From: Nelumbo lutea
Taxonomy: Eukaryota; Streptophyta; Magnoliopsida; Proteales; Nelumbonaceae
Assembly (NCBI GenBank): GCA_022828595.1
Contig: JAKGHH010000001.1
Location: 123,392,999 to 123,456,998 of the forward strand
Direction: 5' to 3'
Length of the DNA stretch: 64,000 nucleotides
The translations under genes were made by a program, and so were the position numbers. Below the pieces are notes generated by a model, which was not told where the DNA came from, did no database searches, and worked only from the letters and a program-made list of their open reading frames with translations. Shown in pieces: positions 33,440-45,240 of the stretch. Positions within the stretch are counted from its first letter, which is position 1. Each line of letters begins with the position of its first letter.

Positions 33440-35200
33440 ATTCTTAATCTGGTCTCAGTCATCATTGCATTCATAGATGGTTTTAATTGCTTCATTTTAT
33501 ATTTTAGCTTTGAATGCAACAGCTGTACTGATTTAATTTGTTTCTTCTTTCTTCAGTAGATTACTTCCTTTCCTTGTTTCAGTTTCATTTTAATAAAGGT
33601 AGATTTGATTTCCTTTCAATCTTGGTGTTGTTACCTTCAAAAAGAAAAAAAAAAAGAAGAAAAATTCATAACAACATAAGTGTTGCAGATCTGAGTTGCA
33701 TTCGGCACTCAGATCAGCAGAACTCAGACCTGCAGCACTCTGCCAAAAAGACTTAGTTAGTTTGTGTTTCAGCCTTTTATTGTTATTTTCTTTTTCATTA
33801 CAAAAAGAAAAAAATATATATAGAGTGAAAATGAGAAAAAAAAAGAGATCATATGAACAAAAAGAGGGGCAATTGAGAATTCAGATCAGCACTCAGATCT
33901 GAGTTCAGATCTGAATTCTGCTACAGCAGATTTGCAACAGTTCAGATCTGAGTTCCTCTTAACACAGATCTGAAATGATGCAAATTTGAGGTGAATTGGG
34001 TATCATAACCACCCCAATTTACCCTAGGACACTTCTGCTACTCCTCAAAGGCAATTTGGTAGCAATGACTGAAGGTAAGGCAATTGAGAATTCAGATCCA
34101 AACTCAGACTTGAGTTCAGATCTGAATTCTGCTGTTACAGATCTGCTCAGTTCAGATCTGAATTCCTCTGAACTCAGATCTGAACCGATGCAAGTTTGAG
34201 GTGAATTGGGTGCCATCACTACCCCAATCCACCCTATGATACATCCAACCTGCCTCAAGGGTGAATGGATAGCAAAGAATGAGAGAAATTCAAATCTGAA
34301 ATGCAGTTGATATGATGTGAGGACTGAACTGATACAGAGCATACTATGAATTCTGGGTGGACTGAATTCTTGGCTTTACCCACTTGTACCCAATCTAAAT
34401 TTGCTGAGGATGTGTGTTTGGATTGAATAATTGTGATGCCTCAAATATTCAATAAAAGCAGCAGTGCATTCCACTAGCATTCAGAGCTGTAGCAGGGCTG
34501 CTACAGTACAGCAATTAGCATGAAACTCCACTGTTGATCTAGTTAGCTCTCTTTCCCATTGATGATCTACTTCATATTTGACTGCTGATTTAGTGTAGCT
34601 GGTAGATGTAGTTCTTCAGATGTAGTTCTTCAGCATTGCATTCATAGTTGCTTTAATTTGCTTAATTTTTCATTTTTGCTTTGAATGCAACTGCTGTATT
34701 ACTGTAGTTATGCTTCTTTTCTCTTTAGTAGATTACTTTATTTTCCTTGTTTCAGTTTAATTTTAATAAAAGGAGACCTGTTTTGCTTTCTATCTTGAAG
34801 ATATTACCCTCTAAAAGAAAAAAAAAATCACAAAATCATGAGTGTTGCAGATCTGAGTTGCATTCAGCACTCAGATCTACTATAGCAGAACTGCAGCACT
34901 CAACCGAAAAAAAAAAATTTAAATGATTTCAGATCTGAATTGCATTCATCAATCAGACCTGCACTCATCCAAAAAGATTTTGGTTGCATTGCTGTATTTT
35001 GTTTTAGATTTATTTTAAAAAAAAAAGAAAAAAATAGATAAAGAAAAGAAAAAGAAAACAATGAAAAAAATAGCATGTGAGTTTTCAAATCTGAAACTCA
35101 GATTTGAAGTTCAGATCTGTGTTCAGCCGGTTGCAGGACTGCATTCTGCTAGGTTCAGATCTGAGTTCATCTAAACTCAGACCTGAACCCACTCTATTTT
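33440..35200 (+). repeat. Duplicated leader units rich in CAGATCTGA
   Basis: A leader unit of about 1.2 kb starting at TGCATTCATAG (about 33462) is repeated in tandem from about 34640, and again in C2 from about 39200. Each contains a TTTCAGTTTCATTTTAATAAA-like block, an A-rich tract and many copies of CAGATCTGA (eight between 33685 and 34195). The sequence is non-coding; short frames in it are chance. Confidence 0.75.
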
Positions 35201-37540
35201 GATGTGAATTCGGGTAGTGACAGCACCCAATTCACAATTTGATGCATCAGACTTGCCTCATTGATGAAAATTTAAGCCATGAATGGTAAAATCAATTCTG
35301 AAGTGCATGAGAATCAGAGGCAGTATAAGTACATGATCTGAAATTTTTGTGAACTTGATGTTTTGTTATCTTTTAAATCAGTTGCACCCAATCTGAATTG
35401 GTTGTGGATTGATGTTTGGATTGGATTAGGACTGATGTTTGTGAGGTCCAAAAAGAGCTTCATATTTTTGATGTAATGGTATTCAGATCTGAATCAAGGC
35501 TGCTTTCATTATAAAATTGTAGATCTGATTTCAGGCCTCTGCAATCAATTGAGGCATACAAGACATTTAAGTTGGGACTTGAAAGAGAAGTATTAAGCTC
35601 TTGCGATCAAACTTATTTCAGACCTAACTGCAACAGATTTTAGACCTACTTATTGATATTAGGTTTGGAGTTTTTGTAAGTGACTGTTCTCAAAAGTTAA
35701 GTTTTCAAATCTGATTTTTTTTTTTTTTGGTTAGAACTTGAAGAGCAGCTTAAAGATCATAAATTCAGCAATGATTGTAGATCTGTTTACAGTAGATTTT
35801 AGATTTGTTTACTTATGTTCATTTAAGTTTAGAATAGTGTGTAATAAACTCCATTGCTGATTTAGCTAGCTCTCTTTTCCATTGAACATCTACTTCACAC
35901 TTGAATGTTGGTTTAGTTTCAGTAATGGAGCTATGTTTTTCTAGTTTGCAAATTTATTAGTGTGGATCAGATCTGCGTACGTTCACTTACATTGCTGAAA
36001 TTCTAATGCAGATCTGAGCACACAACAAAAAAAAAAAAAAATCAAATAACTTTGGTAGTGTGCTGATTTCAAGAACTCTTAGACTTCTAGGCTAGTTTCA
36101 ATCTTGTAAATCACTTGTTTATCACTTGCATATCAGATTCCAAGAGATATTTATATTGGCTTTTGATCTTGTTTTTTAAATTTATTTATTTATTTATTTT
36201 TTGTTAGATAGAATTCAAACTTCTTGGCCTTGTAAGTTTCGGTTGTGTATTACAGACTGGTTAAATTATTTACATTGTTTGGAATTGTGTATAGTAGTCT
36301 TTTTATTATTTGGTTTAAATTATTTTTAGTTAGAACAAAGCTCTTGATCTCTCTTGCAAGTAAATTCTAGCAGAAGAGGCTCCCACCAAAAGAACTCTTG
36401 CATATCTGGAAATTAATCTTCAGGAATTCCAAGCTGGAAATTAATCTTCAGGAAGTCCTCTATACACCCTTCTCTTTACTTGGAATTTCTCTTGTTGGTT
36501 TTATTGTGACTCCCTAACACTAGGAACATTGAGGACAATGTTCATCTCAAGTGTGGGGGAGTGAGCTCGAGGTTAGGGTATGGGGGTTGAAACCATGTAC
36601 CTCATTCACCCCAACACACATATGCAGGCAATGACATAACCAAAAAAGACTGGAACCCCTCAAATTCATTACTATTTATTTGATGATTTTTTTTAAGAAG
36701 GAATTCAATGAGTTGAGGGAGACTGATGTACTTGTTAAGTTTTTATTCTTGTGAATGACCCAATTTGATATATGCATGAGAAAAGGGCAGCTGAATATGC
36801 TTTTCAGCATGACTAGCCCTAACTATCTTCATGTGTATGGAAGCCCTTGATTTCATGGTTAATGGTCAAAAGAGCTAGTGCACATCTGAAGTGCTGATTC
36901 TTGAGGTTCAATAATTGCAAAGAAGGACAAAAGCCCAAATTGACTCCGCTATTCTGAGTTGAATAGTAAAACTAGCAGCTTAGAACATGAGTCCTATTTA
37001 CCTACCTCAAGCAAGTGACCAGTGTGAGATGGAGCATAAGATGCACTCACACCAAAAAAAAAAAAAAAAAAAAAAAGAGAGAAAAGTGTGAGATGGAGCA
37101 TAAAATGCACTCACACCGAAGAAAAAAAAAATAAAAGAAAAGGGTGAGATGGAGCATAAGATGCACTCACCCCTAGAATTAAGAAATTGTGGTGATAGCT
37201 GAGGTTCAAAGGGGCACTCTAAAGTTGAACTCTCATTAAGATTTAGTTACAGATGTGAAACTTAGTGAAATTTGATTATTAACCTTGACAATTAAGGAGC
37301 TGATTTATATATGAATTAGGAGTGAAGGGTAGACTATGATGAAATTCATATTCTCCTTTCCTTGGATCTTATACATATCTTAAATAGTAATTTACAAGAA
37401 TAAGAGTTGAGCACTTACAAAAGTCCCCCGACTACTCAATGAATTTCTATCTTAAAAAGTTCACCAAGTAAATGGCAAGAACAGAAGGGGGGGAATGTTC
37501 AGTTTATGGCTGATGTCTTTGCTTGAGGACAAGCAAAAGC
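35201..37540 (+). other. Non-coding interior of unit C1
   Basis: AT-rich interior with no reading frame over 60 codons in the plus strand and no recognisable protein domain. A local triplication of GTGAGATGGAGCATAAGATG with A-rich spacers lies at about 37024-37170. The right part has the post-pol sequences of this lineage. Confidence 0.65.
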
Positions 37541-37545
37541 TTAAG

Positions 37546-37557
37546 TGTGGGGGTATT
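37546..37557 (+). other. Polypurine tract region of C1
   Basis: AAGTGTGGGGGTATT directly precedes the LTR start TGATGAAC at 37558, and a GAGGACAAGCAAAAGC motif lies just upstream, as in other Athila-like elements. Confidence 0.65.
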
Positions 37558-39120
37558 TGATGAACTTACAATTTATCTATAATTTTTGAGGACTTTAGCA
37601 TGGATTTTTATGCCGGTTTTATTAATTTTTGCCTTAATTTAGCTTAATGCTAAGAATAAGTTCAGGGATAATTAATCCAAGAAAAGGAAAGAAAAAGGCA
37701 AGAAAAAAAGGTTCAAAAAGACCAATTTCAGTCCAGCCCAGTCGTGGAAGCAAGAGAGAGCACTTCGGCCCAAGAAGAGCAAGTGAATTTCTTGAGAAAA
37801 CCCAAGAAAAGAAAGCCTAACTATGAGTAGAATTCGACCCAGCAAGGAAAGCCCATTCTCAGCCCAAAAGAGCAGCTCAATGTATAGCTATCATGTGCTA
37901 AGAGAGAGCCTAAGTGCAGCCCAAATAGCAGCCCTTAGGAGGCTTTCAAGAGAGCTCTAGAAAGTTCAAGAAAGGGGTGTAATACACCCCATTCTAGAGG
38001 CTTCAAGAAGGGGCAAGAGCCCCCTTGAAAAACTATATAAGGAGGCCTCTAGGAGGGGGAAGAGGTGTTCAATTGCTTGAGAGGAAGGCTCTCCCACTCT
38101 TAGAGGTTCGACCACCTTGAGAGAAGAGAAGAGAAGAAGGCTAGGCGCAAGGAAGAAGAAGAAGAAGGGCTGAAGGAAGTTCAAGACAAGCAAGCTTGAA
38201 GAGAAGGTGAATTCGAATTGAGGGTTCGTGATTCAAAGATCTTTTGTAATAAATCAATTGTAGTTTCATTCTCTTTTGATTCGAATTCAGTTTCTTTGTT
38301 ATATTTTCTTTCTTCTTTCTCCTTTTTTTCATTCTTCCTTGATGTATTTCAGCTTGTAAAATTTCAGTTCAGCAATCTAATTCATTTTTATTTATTCAAA
38401 TGGTCATGAATTGTACTTGAAGTTTCTTGAATAAGGGTGTTATTGTAGATTAATTCGGCCAACTAACCTTCAAAACTCAGATCTGATATTGCAAGATCTG
38501 AATTGCTTGAAAGAGAATTCAGATCTGCAATTTTCAGATTGGCCGAATTAATCTACAGCTTGGAATTCCTAAAGTGCTTGAGAGAGACTCTAGGAATTCA
38601 GATCTACTATTCAAGAACTGAATTGAGTGCAAGGTTAGAGATAACTTGCACAACTCAATTGGTGATCAATTCAGATTTGAATTGATGCCTTAGAAGTGTT
38701 TGAAGAAATGCATGCATGGGGATTAGATTCTTGCTAGAGATAGAAGAACCGTCACTCATGCATAGGATGAACATGCACTTGAGAGAGGCTATTCATGACC
38801 TTGAGGTTTCACCAAACCAAGGCTCAATCATGATTTATTCGACTGATCCAAATTGATAGATTGCTGAATTCTGAGATTGACATTTACTGCTTACTCTTCT
38901 AACTTGATTTGAAGGCAATTGGGCCAATGATTTAGATAGATTTTAATTTAGGATTTTTTAGCTTTCATTAAAGTTTTGATTTATTTGTTGATCAGATAAG
39001 AAATGCTCAATTTAGTATTGGTAATTGTTTCCTAAATCCTCGTGGGAACGATACTTCACTCACTACTTTATTACTTGAACGGCTAGTGCACTTGCTAGTG
39101 TCACAATGAGCCACACATCA
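37558..39120 (+). repeat. Complete Athila-like LTR (1,563 bp), shared by C1 and C2
   Basis: It starts TGATGAACTTAC and ends GAGCCACACATCA, giving TGATG...CATCA inverted ends. It follows a polypurine tract and is followed after six bases by a tRNA-Asp primer site. It thus acts as right LTR of C1 and left LTR of C2. Confidence 0.88.
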
Positions 39121-39126
39121 AGTTTT

Positions 39127-42100
39127 TGGCGCCGTTGCCGGGGATTTAGGGAAACAATATTAGGAAACATTGAGCATTCTTAATCTGATATCATTCAGCA
39201 TTGCATTCATAGTTGGGTTAATTTGCTAACTTTTTCATTTCAGCTAGGACTGCAACTGCTGTACTACTGTAGTTATGTTTCTTCTTTCTTAAGTAGATTA
39301 CTTTCTTTTTCTGGTTTCAGTTTCATTTTAATAAAGGTATATTTCATTTCCTTTAAATCTTGGTGTTGTTACATTCAAAAAGAAAAAAGAAAGAGAAAAA
39401 AAAATTCACAAAAACATGAGTGTTGCAGATCTGAGTTGCATTCGGCACTCAGATCAGCAGAATTCAGATCTGCAGCACTCAGCTGAAAAGAATTGCTTGT
39501 GTTTCAGACTTTTATTTCTTTTTCCATTACAAAAAGAAAAAAATATATAAAATGAAAAAAAAAAGAGATCCTTTGAACATCAAGAGGAGCAATTGAGAAC
39601 TCGGATCAGAACTCAGATCTGAGTTCCTATTGCAGATCTGCAACAGTTCAGATCTGAGTTCCTCTGAACTCAGACCTGAACTGATGCAATTTTGAGGGGA
39701 ATTGGGTGTCATCACCACCCCAATTCACCCTAGGGCACTTCTGCTATTCTCCAAAAACAATTTGGTAGAAATAACTGAAGGTAAGGCAATTGAGATTTCA
39801 GAACCGAACTCAGACTTGAGTTCAGACCTGAATTCTGCTATTGCAGAACTGCTCAGTTCAGATCTGAGTTCAGATGAACTCAGACCTGAACTGATACAAG
39901 TTTAAGGTGAATTGGGTGCCATCATCACCCCAATTCACCCTATGATAAATCCGACATACCCCAAAGGTAATTGGATAGCAAAGAATGAAAAAGAAAATTC
40001 AGATCTGAACTGATACAGATCTGAACTATAGTTGAGGACTGAACTGATACAGAGCACATTTTTGATTTTGGGTGAACTGAACATTTGCTTTATCCACTTG
40101 TAACCGAGCTACATTAGCTAAGGAGGTGTATGTTTGGGTTGAATAATTGTGATGCCTAAGTTATTTAATAAAAAAAAAATTAGCACTTTCCAAGTATTTC
40201 TATTAGCATTCAGATCTGTAGCAGGGCTGCTATAGTACAACAGTTAGCAGACCTGATTTCAGATTTCTACAAAAGTTGTGTGGACCGAATAGCTTGCAAT
40301 ACCAAACATTGCAGACCCAATTTTCAGGTCTTAGCAAGTGTTTGATATGCATCAGCTATACAGGTTTGAGCTTCAATTGTAGAGCTTAAAATCCTTAAAC
40401 CAAGCCTAACTCAGGACTGGTTTTAGTTTATTTCAGATCCTTTTAATATATTTTTCAGATCAGATCTGATTTTAGCCCTAAAGCATCACAGATTTGATTC
40501 CAACCTTAATGGATGTATATTGTAGTGTATACCAATGAGTGTGTATGAATATACAGCTCAAATCTGAATTATTATTTGTTAATTTCTCTGGACTAACAAT
40601 ACCAAAGACTTGTAGATCTGAACTCAACTAAATTGGGTCTGAATTCAGATGTTGCAATCGATGAATGTAGATAAAGGAACCTTGATTAAGATGATTGGTT
40701 TAAATCTGCTTTTAGTATAATCGGCTTCATTTATTCATGATAGGATGTAGGTTTTTGTATTCCAATAATTCACTTTACATTTTCAGTGTGATAGAATTAG
40801 TTATTTATTTTCTTTTGTGAATATCGGCCTTTTTATTGCTTTGACCTTAACAGTTTATGACAAGCAGACCTGAACTGGAAGAGATCCTTTACGACCCGGA
40901 GATTGAACGGACTCTCCGTGTCCGTTTAAGAGCTGCTAGGCAAGTCAGACAAGAAGCACAAGAAGCTCAAGAAGCTCAAGAAATGGCTGAGCAGAGGACT
41001 ATGATGGACTATGCCAAACCCACTCTCACTGGAGCTGCCTTCAGCATTATAAGGCCCAATATTGCTGCTAACAACTTTGAGATCAAACCTGCCATCATAC
41101 AAATGATTCAAAACATGGTGCAATTCTGTGGATTGGCCCACAAAGATCCCAATGCACACATTTCTAACTTTTTAGAAATTTGTGACACCTTCAAACACAA
41201 TGGGGTAAGTGATGACGCCATTAGGTTGAGGTTATTCCCATTTTCTTTGAAGGATAAAGCCAAAGCATGGCTGAATTCATTACCGGCAGGATCAATAGCT
41301 ACGTGGGACGAAATGGCCAGTCGTTTTCTCTCTAAATATTTTCCCCCTTCTAAAACTGCTAAAATGAGGAATGACATCACTACTTTTTTCCAGCAAGAGG
41401 GGGAATCTTTATATGAGTCATGGGAACGATACAAGGAGCTATTAAGGAGAGTTCCTCACCATGGCCTCCCCATTTGGCTGCAAGTGCAGACTTTCTATAA
41501 TGGTCTTACTGACTCAAATAAGACCATATTAGATGCTGCAGCCGGAGGATCCATAAATAATAAAACTCCTGAGGTTGCCCATGCACTTATTGAGGAAATG
41601 GCAGCCAACAACTATCAATGGCATTCGGAAAGAACTCAAACTAGGAAGCAGCAAGGCTTGCATAATGTTGACACTTGTACAGCACTATCTGCACAAATAG
41701 GAGCACTCAGTAAGAAAATAGATGAAATGCAGATAGCTGCCATGCATGTGCAGCCTCTTAATTATGAATTGTGTGGGGGAGGCCACATCAGTACAGACTG
41801 CCAAGTTGGCAATCAGTTCAGACCATCTACTGAACAAGTTGACTATGTCAGCAATTCGTCAAGACAGCAGGGTTACCAGAGTCACCATACTTTTCATCCA
41901 GGATGGAGGGGACATTCAAACCAGTCCTGGCCAAATCAGCATATTTCCAAGCCGTTCCACCAGACTTATCATCAGCCTGAACCAAAATCCAATTTGGAGG
42001 AACTGATGACAAAATTTATAGCAGGTGCAGAAACTAGGTTCCAGAACCAAGAAGCCTCAATCAAAAACCTGGAAAACCAAGTGGGGCAATTGGCACAATT

Positions 42101-42338
42101 AATCTCTTCCAGACTGTCGGGAACTCTTCCAAGCAACACTGAAGTGAATCCACGAGAGCAGGTGCAAGCTATTACCTTAAGGAGTGGAAAGGAGTTGCCT
42201 GAGGTAGAAAAGAAGAATTGGGCTGAACCCAAGGCAGAAACAAGTCTTGGGACCAGACAACAGAAGACGGAACAACCAGAAGCACAACAAGGGATGCACC
42301 AACAACCACAAGTTCCATTCCATAACAGGCTGGGATAG
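39127..42338 (+). mobile_element. Athila-like gypsy unit C2, truncated after gag
   Basis: It contains the tRNA-Asp primer site (39127-39144), a CAGATCTGA-rich leader homologous to that of C1 (to about 40100), further non-coding leader to 40856, and an intact gag. Directly after gag, at about 42330-42345, it joins an opposite-strand Tat-like RNase H sequence, so protease, reverse transcriptase, integrase and the right LTR are missing. Confidence 0.85.
40857..42338 (+). CDS. Athila-like gag protein (Retrotrans_gag), 493 codons, open
   Basis: The frame is uninterrupted from ATG 40857 to TAG. An N-terminal acidic/glutamine-rich helix (EAQEAQEAQE, about residues 33-43) leads into the Retrotrans_gag domain at about residues 95-215 (KDKAKAWLNSLPAGSIATWD, FLSKYFPPSKTAKMRNDITT, ESLYESWERYKELLRRVPHH). 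A knuckle-like ELCGGGHISTDCQVG at about residue 303 lacks the first Cys of the expected CCHC. It ends with a Gln-rich segment and VNPREQVQAITLRSGKELPE, the usual pre-protease motif. The stop codon lies at the breakpoint with the next element, so the natural polyprotein is truncated. Gag would assemble particles around element RNA. Confidence 0.88.
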   Translation: MTSRPELEEILYDPEIERTLRVRLRAARQVRQEAQEAQEAQEMAEQRTMMDYAKPTLTGAAFSIIRPNIAANNFEIKPAIIQMIQNMVQFCGLAHKDPNAHISNFLEICDTFKHNGVSDDAIRLRLFPFSLKDKAKAWLNSLPAGSIATWDEMASRFLSKYFPPSKTAKMRNDITTFFQQEGESLYESWERYKELLRRVPHHGLPIWLQVQTFYNGLTDSNKTILDAAAGGSINNKTPEVAHALIEEMAANNYQWHSERTQTRKQQGLHNVDTCTALSAQIGALSKKIDEMQIAAMHVQPLNYELCGGGHISTDCQVGNQFRPSTEQVDYVSNSSRQQGYQSHHTFHPGWRGHSNQSWPNQHISKPFHQTYHQPEPKSNLEELMTKFIAGAETRFQNQEASIKNLENQVGQLAQLISSRLSGTLPSNTEVNPREQVQAITLRSGKELPEVEKKNWAEPKAETSLGTRQQKTEQPEAQQGMHQQPQVPFHNRLG

Positions 42339-42371
42339 GGCATCGGCCTCAGCATTCTCTGATCTTGGGAT

Positions 42372-42728
42372 CTACTGGATGAAGTGGGACTGGAAGTTGA
42401 GGAGAGCCTCTCTTACTTTGGCTAAGTAAAAGATCATGGTTGGCTCGCGAGCTTCGTACTCACCCATAACCTGGTCGACCACGAGCTGAGAATCATTGCA
42501 TATGACAATGTGTTTGGCTTTCACTTCATTTTCTAGAGCCAGTCTGGCTAGTAACGCCTCATACTCCACTTCATTGTTGGATGCTGCGAACTCGAAGCAT
42601 AGTGCATACTCCAGCTTCACACCGCTTGGCCCGTACAGAAGGATCCTAGCTCTGCTGCCCTGTTGGTTTGACAAGCCATCTACATGAAGGATCCAAAGCT
42701 CCTCATCCCAGTTTGCACTTGGTCTCAC
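42372..42728 (-). pseudogene. Tat-like second RNase H (RVT_3-like)
   Basis: The frame reads LWILHVDGLSNQQGSRARIL (first strand with catalytic Asp), NNEVEYEALLARLALE (Glu helix), ICNDSQLVVDQVMGEYEA and AMIFYLAKVREALLNFQSHF. Such an additional RNase H after the ordinary one is characteristic of the Tat lineage. The segment before it ends QALADFVA, the usual connector. Confidence 0.78.
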
Positions 42729-42799
42729 TAGGAGAGATGCCGCGTTGGTTGCTACTTCACGGTGCTCGAGCTCAACCGGCCTGGGAACCTTAGGTTCAT

Positions 42800-44457
42800 C
42801 CGAGCTGGGAGCCTCATTTTCGACCGGCCTGGGGACTTCGGAGCTAAAGGTGCATTATGCGACAAAATCTGCTAAGGCTTGGGCCTTGATAGTAGTTCGC
42901 GGCTGGTATTGGAGATCGTATTCGCTGATCTCGATGGCCAACATCGTCAATCTACCAGAGACATTGAGCTTGAGCAAGACTTGCCTCAGGGGTTTGTTGG
43001 TAAGAACGATGACAGTGTGAGCTTGGAAGTACGGACGGAGCTTCCAGGCTGCAATGACTAGTGCATAGGTCATCTTTTCTATCTCTAGATACCTTGTCTC
43101 TGCTCCCTACAACAATTTACTAACATAGTAGACGAGTCGTTGGACCCGATCTACATCTCTTATTAATACCGAGCTGACCACCTCGTCACTTGCCGAGAGG
43201 TACAACTCTAAAACATCACCCTCTTCAGATCGGGTTAAGACTAGGATGCTGGCAAGGTACCTTTGGAGCTCGTCGAACGCGAGCTGGCACTCTTTGGTCC
43301 ATTCAAAGCCTTTGCTTTTTATTGACTTAAAGAAAGGCAGGCAGCGATCTGCCGATTTGGACATGAAACGACTTAGAACAGCTATAAGGCCGTTCAATTT
43401 TTGAACCTCCTTCAATTTCCAGGGTGGTCTCATTCTAGGATAGCCTTAATTCTATCTGGGTTAGCCTCAATGCCGCACCGGTTAATGATGTACCCTAGGA
43501 ATTTACCTAAGGTGACACCGAAGCCACACTTATTCGGGTTCAATTTCATGTTAAACTTCTACAGAATATCAAAAATTGAATGCAAATCTTGTATTAAATC
43601 ATGTGAAAATTGGGTTTTGACGACCATGTCGTCTACATAACATTCTATTTTTCTGCAAATCAATGGTTCAAATAATTTATTTACAAGTCTCTGAAAGGTT
43701 GCCCTGGCCCAAAGGACATGACCTTGTAACAGTACAAGTCGAGCTCGGTTATGAAGGCAGTCTTTTCTTCGTCAACTGGGTCCATCCTGATCTGGTTGTA
43801 GCCCGAATAGGCATCTAAGAAACTCAGCAACTCATGCCCTGAGGTTGCGTCCACTAGATGGTTGATCCTAGGGAGAGGGAAGCAGTCCTTTGGGCAAGCT
43901 CGGTTTAGATCGGTATAATCGACGCACATTCACCATTTTCCATTAGCCTCTTTTACCAGAACGGGGTTGGCCACCCAACTCGGGTAATTGACCTCTCTGA
44001 TAAAGTCGGCTGCGAGAAGCTTCCCGACCTCCTCGTCAACTGCTCTCCATCGTTCTGGGGCTAAGTTGTGTTTCTTCTGTCTAACGGGCCTAACTACAGG
44101 ATCAATATTAAGCTTGTGAGTTATGATGCTAGGGTCTTTGCCGGGCAACTCTACTACGGACCATGCAAAAACATCTAAATTTTCAAGTAAAAAACTTACC
44201 AGTTGGGATCGCAGAGGCTCCTCAATAGAAGCGCCGATTTGAAGTGTCTGAGTTGGGTCCTCTACCGATGCCGGGATGGAGACAGTCTCTTCAATGGGTG
44301 TAGCTCGTTCCTTGCACTGCTCCACAAGTCGCTCTAACTCGAGGTCATCTACCACCTTGGCTTTTCCTTTGAGGGTGGCAATGTAGCATTTGCGGCACTC
44401 AAGCCGATCGCCTTGTGCCACCCCGACTCCAAAGTCCGTAGGGAACTTCATCGCCAC
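42800..44457 (-). pseudogene. Tat-like reverse transcriptase and RNase H
   Basis: Minus-strand pieces, in order, are LNIDPVVRPVRQKKHNLAPE, FIREVNYPSWVANPVLV, MCVDYTDLNRACPKDCFPLP, LSFLDAYSGYNQIRMD, a YVDD-type motif near 43625, LNGLIAVLSRFMSKSADRCL, FEWTKECQLAFDELQRYL and the RNase H piece MTYALVIAAWKLRPYFQAHT. Stops (about 43929, 43680, 43105, 42855) and shifts interrupt it. The order is that of a gypsy polyprotein. Confidence 0.85.
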
Positions 44458-45231
44458 CTAGTAGGTGGAGACCACCGTGCGTAAGGCAGGGGTGATGGGC
44501 TGACCCACTATGGCATTATACGGGGAGGGAATTGCGACCACCAAGGAATTGTGGTTGAGCCTTACCATGCTAGGCCAGGTGCTGACCTCCACAGGTACAG
44601 TGACTCTTCCGAGGGGCTTGAATTCCTCTCCGCTGAAACCTACCAAGGGAGTGCTTGCAGGCTTGAGATCGCTCTCCCAGAGCTGAAGTTTGTCGAATGC
44701 TGCTTTAAAAAGGATATTTGGCGAGTTCCCAGAGTCGACGAGGACACGCCTGACTTCAAAGTCATTAATCTTTATCTTTATGACAAGTGCATCATCATGG
44801 GGGTAGTGGACCCCGCGCACATCATCCTCTGTGAAGAAGATCAGGTCTTCCATCCTTGGCCACTTCGAGGGATTCTGCTCTTCCCTAGTGGCCTCGCGAG
44901 CTGATGTCCAAGTTGTTACTGAGGTGCAGCCCGCGATGATTGAACCTCTGACAATCACATGAATAGTTCCCCGAACTGGTCTTTCTTCAGGGGGCTGCTC
45001 TTTGCCTGCTGGATTTGGGAACATTTCTAATCTTCTTCCCTGCTGACCTGCTTTATTATTATTATTGTTCTGTACAAAATTTCTTAAGTATCCACGACGG
45101 ATGAGCTCTTCTATCTCGTCGTGGAGGTTTTTACAAATTTCGGTACTATGACCGTGGTCTTTATTGAAATTACAATACAAATTTTTATTTCTTACACTAG
45201 GATTTGCCTTCAGCCGATGTGTCCACTTCAC
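44458..45231 (-). pseudogene. Tat-like gag end and aspartic protease
   Basis: The 257-codon frame starts next to a breakpoint. It has a Cys/His cluster YCNFNKDHGHSTEICKNLHD, IEELIRRGYLRNFVQ, an acidic linker, then VRRVLVDSGNSPNILFKAAF with the protease D-S-G. IPSPYNAIVGQP follows, the second conserved protease part. It ends with a stop immediately before the reverse-transcriptase frame. Confidence 0.82.
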
Positions 45232-45240
45232 TTACGGGGC

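Larger units (their letters stand above)
32807..39120 (+). mobile_element. Athila-like gypsy unit C1 without gag-pol
   Basis: The layout is a truncated left LTR (32807-33384), tRNA-Asp primer site (33391-33408), a long non-coding interior, a polypurine tract (about 37546-37553) and a full right LTR (37558-39120). No gag, protease, reverse transcriptase or integrase is present, while leader and 3'-end sequences typical of the lineage are retained, including ACATTGAGGACAATGTTCAT with AAGTGTGGGGGAGTGA near 36526-36565. It is a non-autonomous derivative joined head-to-tail with unit C2 through the shared LTR. Confidence 0.8.
42340..45240 (-). mobile_element. Tat-like gypsy pol fragment E1
   Basis: Minus-strand gag end, protease, reverse transcriptase, RNase H, connector and second RNase H of a Ty3/gypsy element. 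No integrase or LTR adjoins. The right end abuts a second fragment near 45240, the left end abuts C2 gag. Stops and shifts break it into several frames. Confidence 0.85.

Noticed and set aside
33391..39144. Direct repeats around TGGCGCCGTTGCCGGGGA considered as a possible CRISPR-like or regulatory array
   Set aside because: There are only two copies and both are tRNA-Asp primer binding sites directly following LTRs.
41108..42355. Minus-strand frames of 108 and 127 codons
   Set aside because: They are shadows of the intact gag gene on the plus strand.
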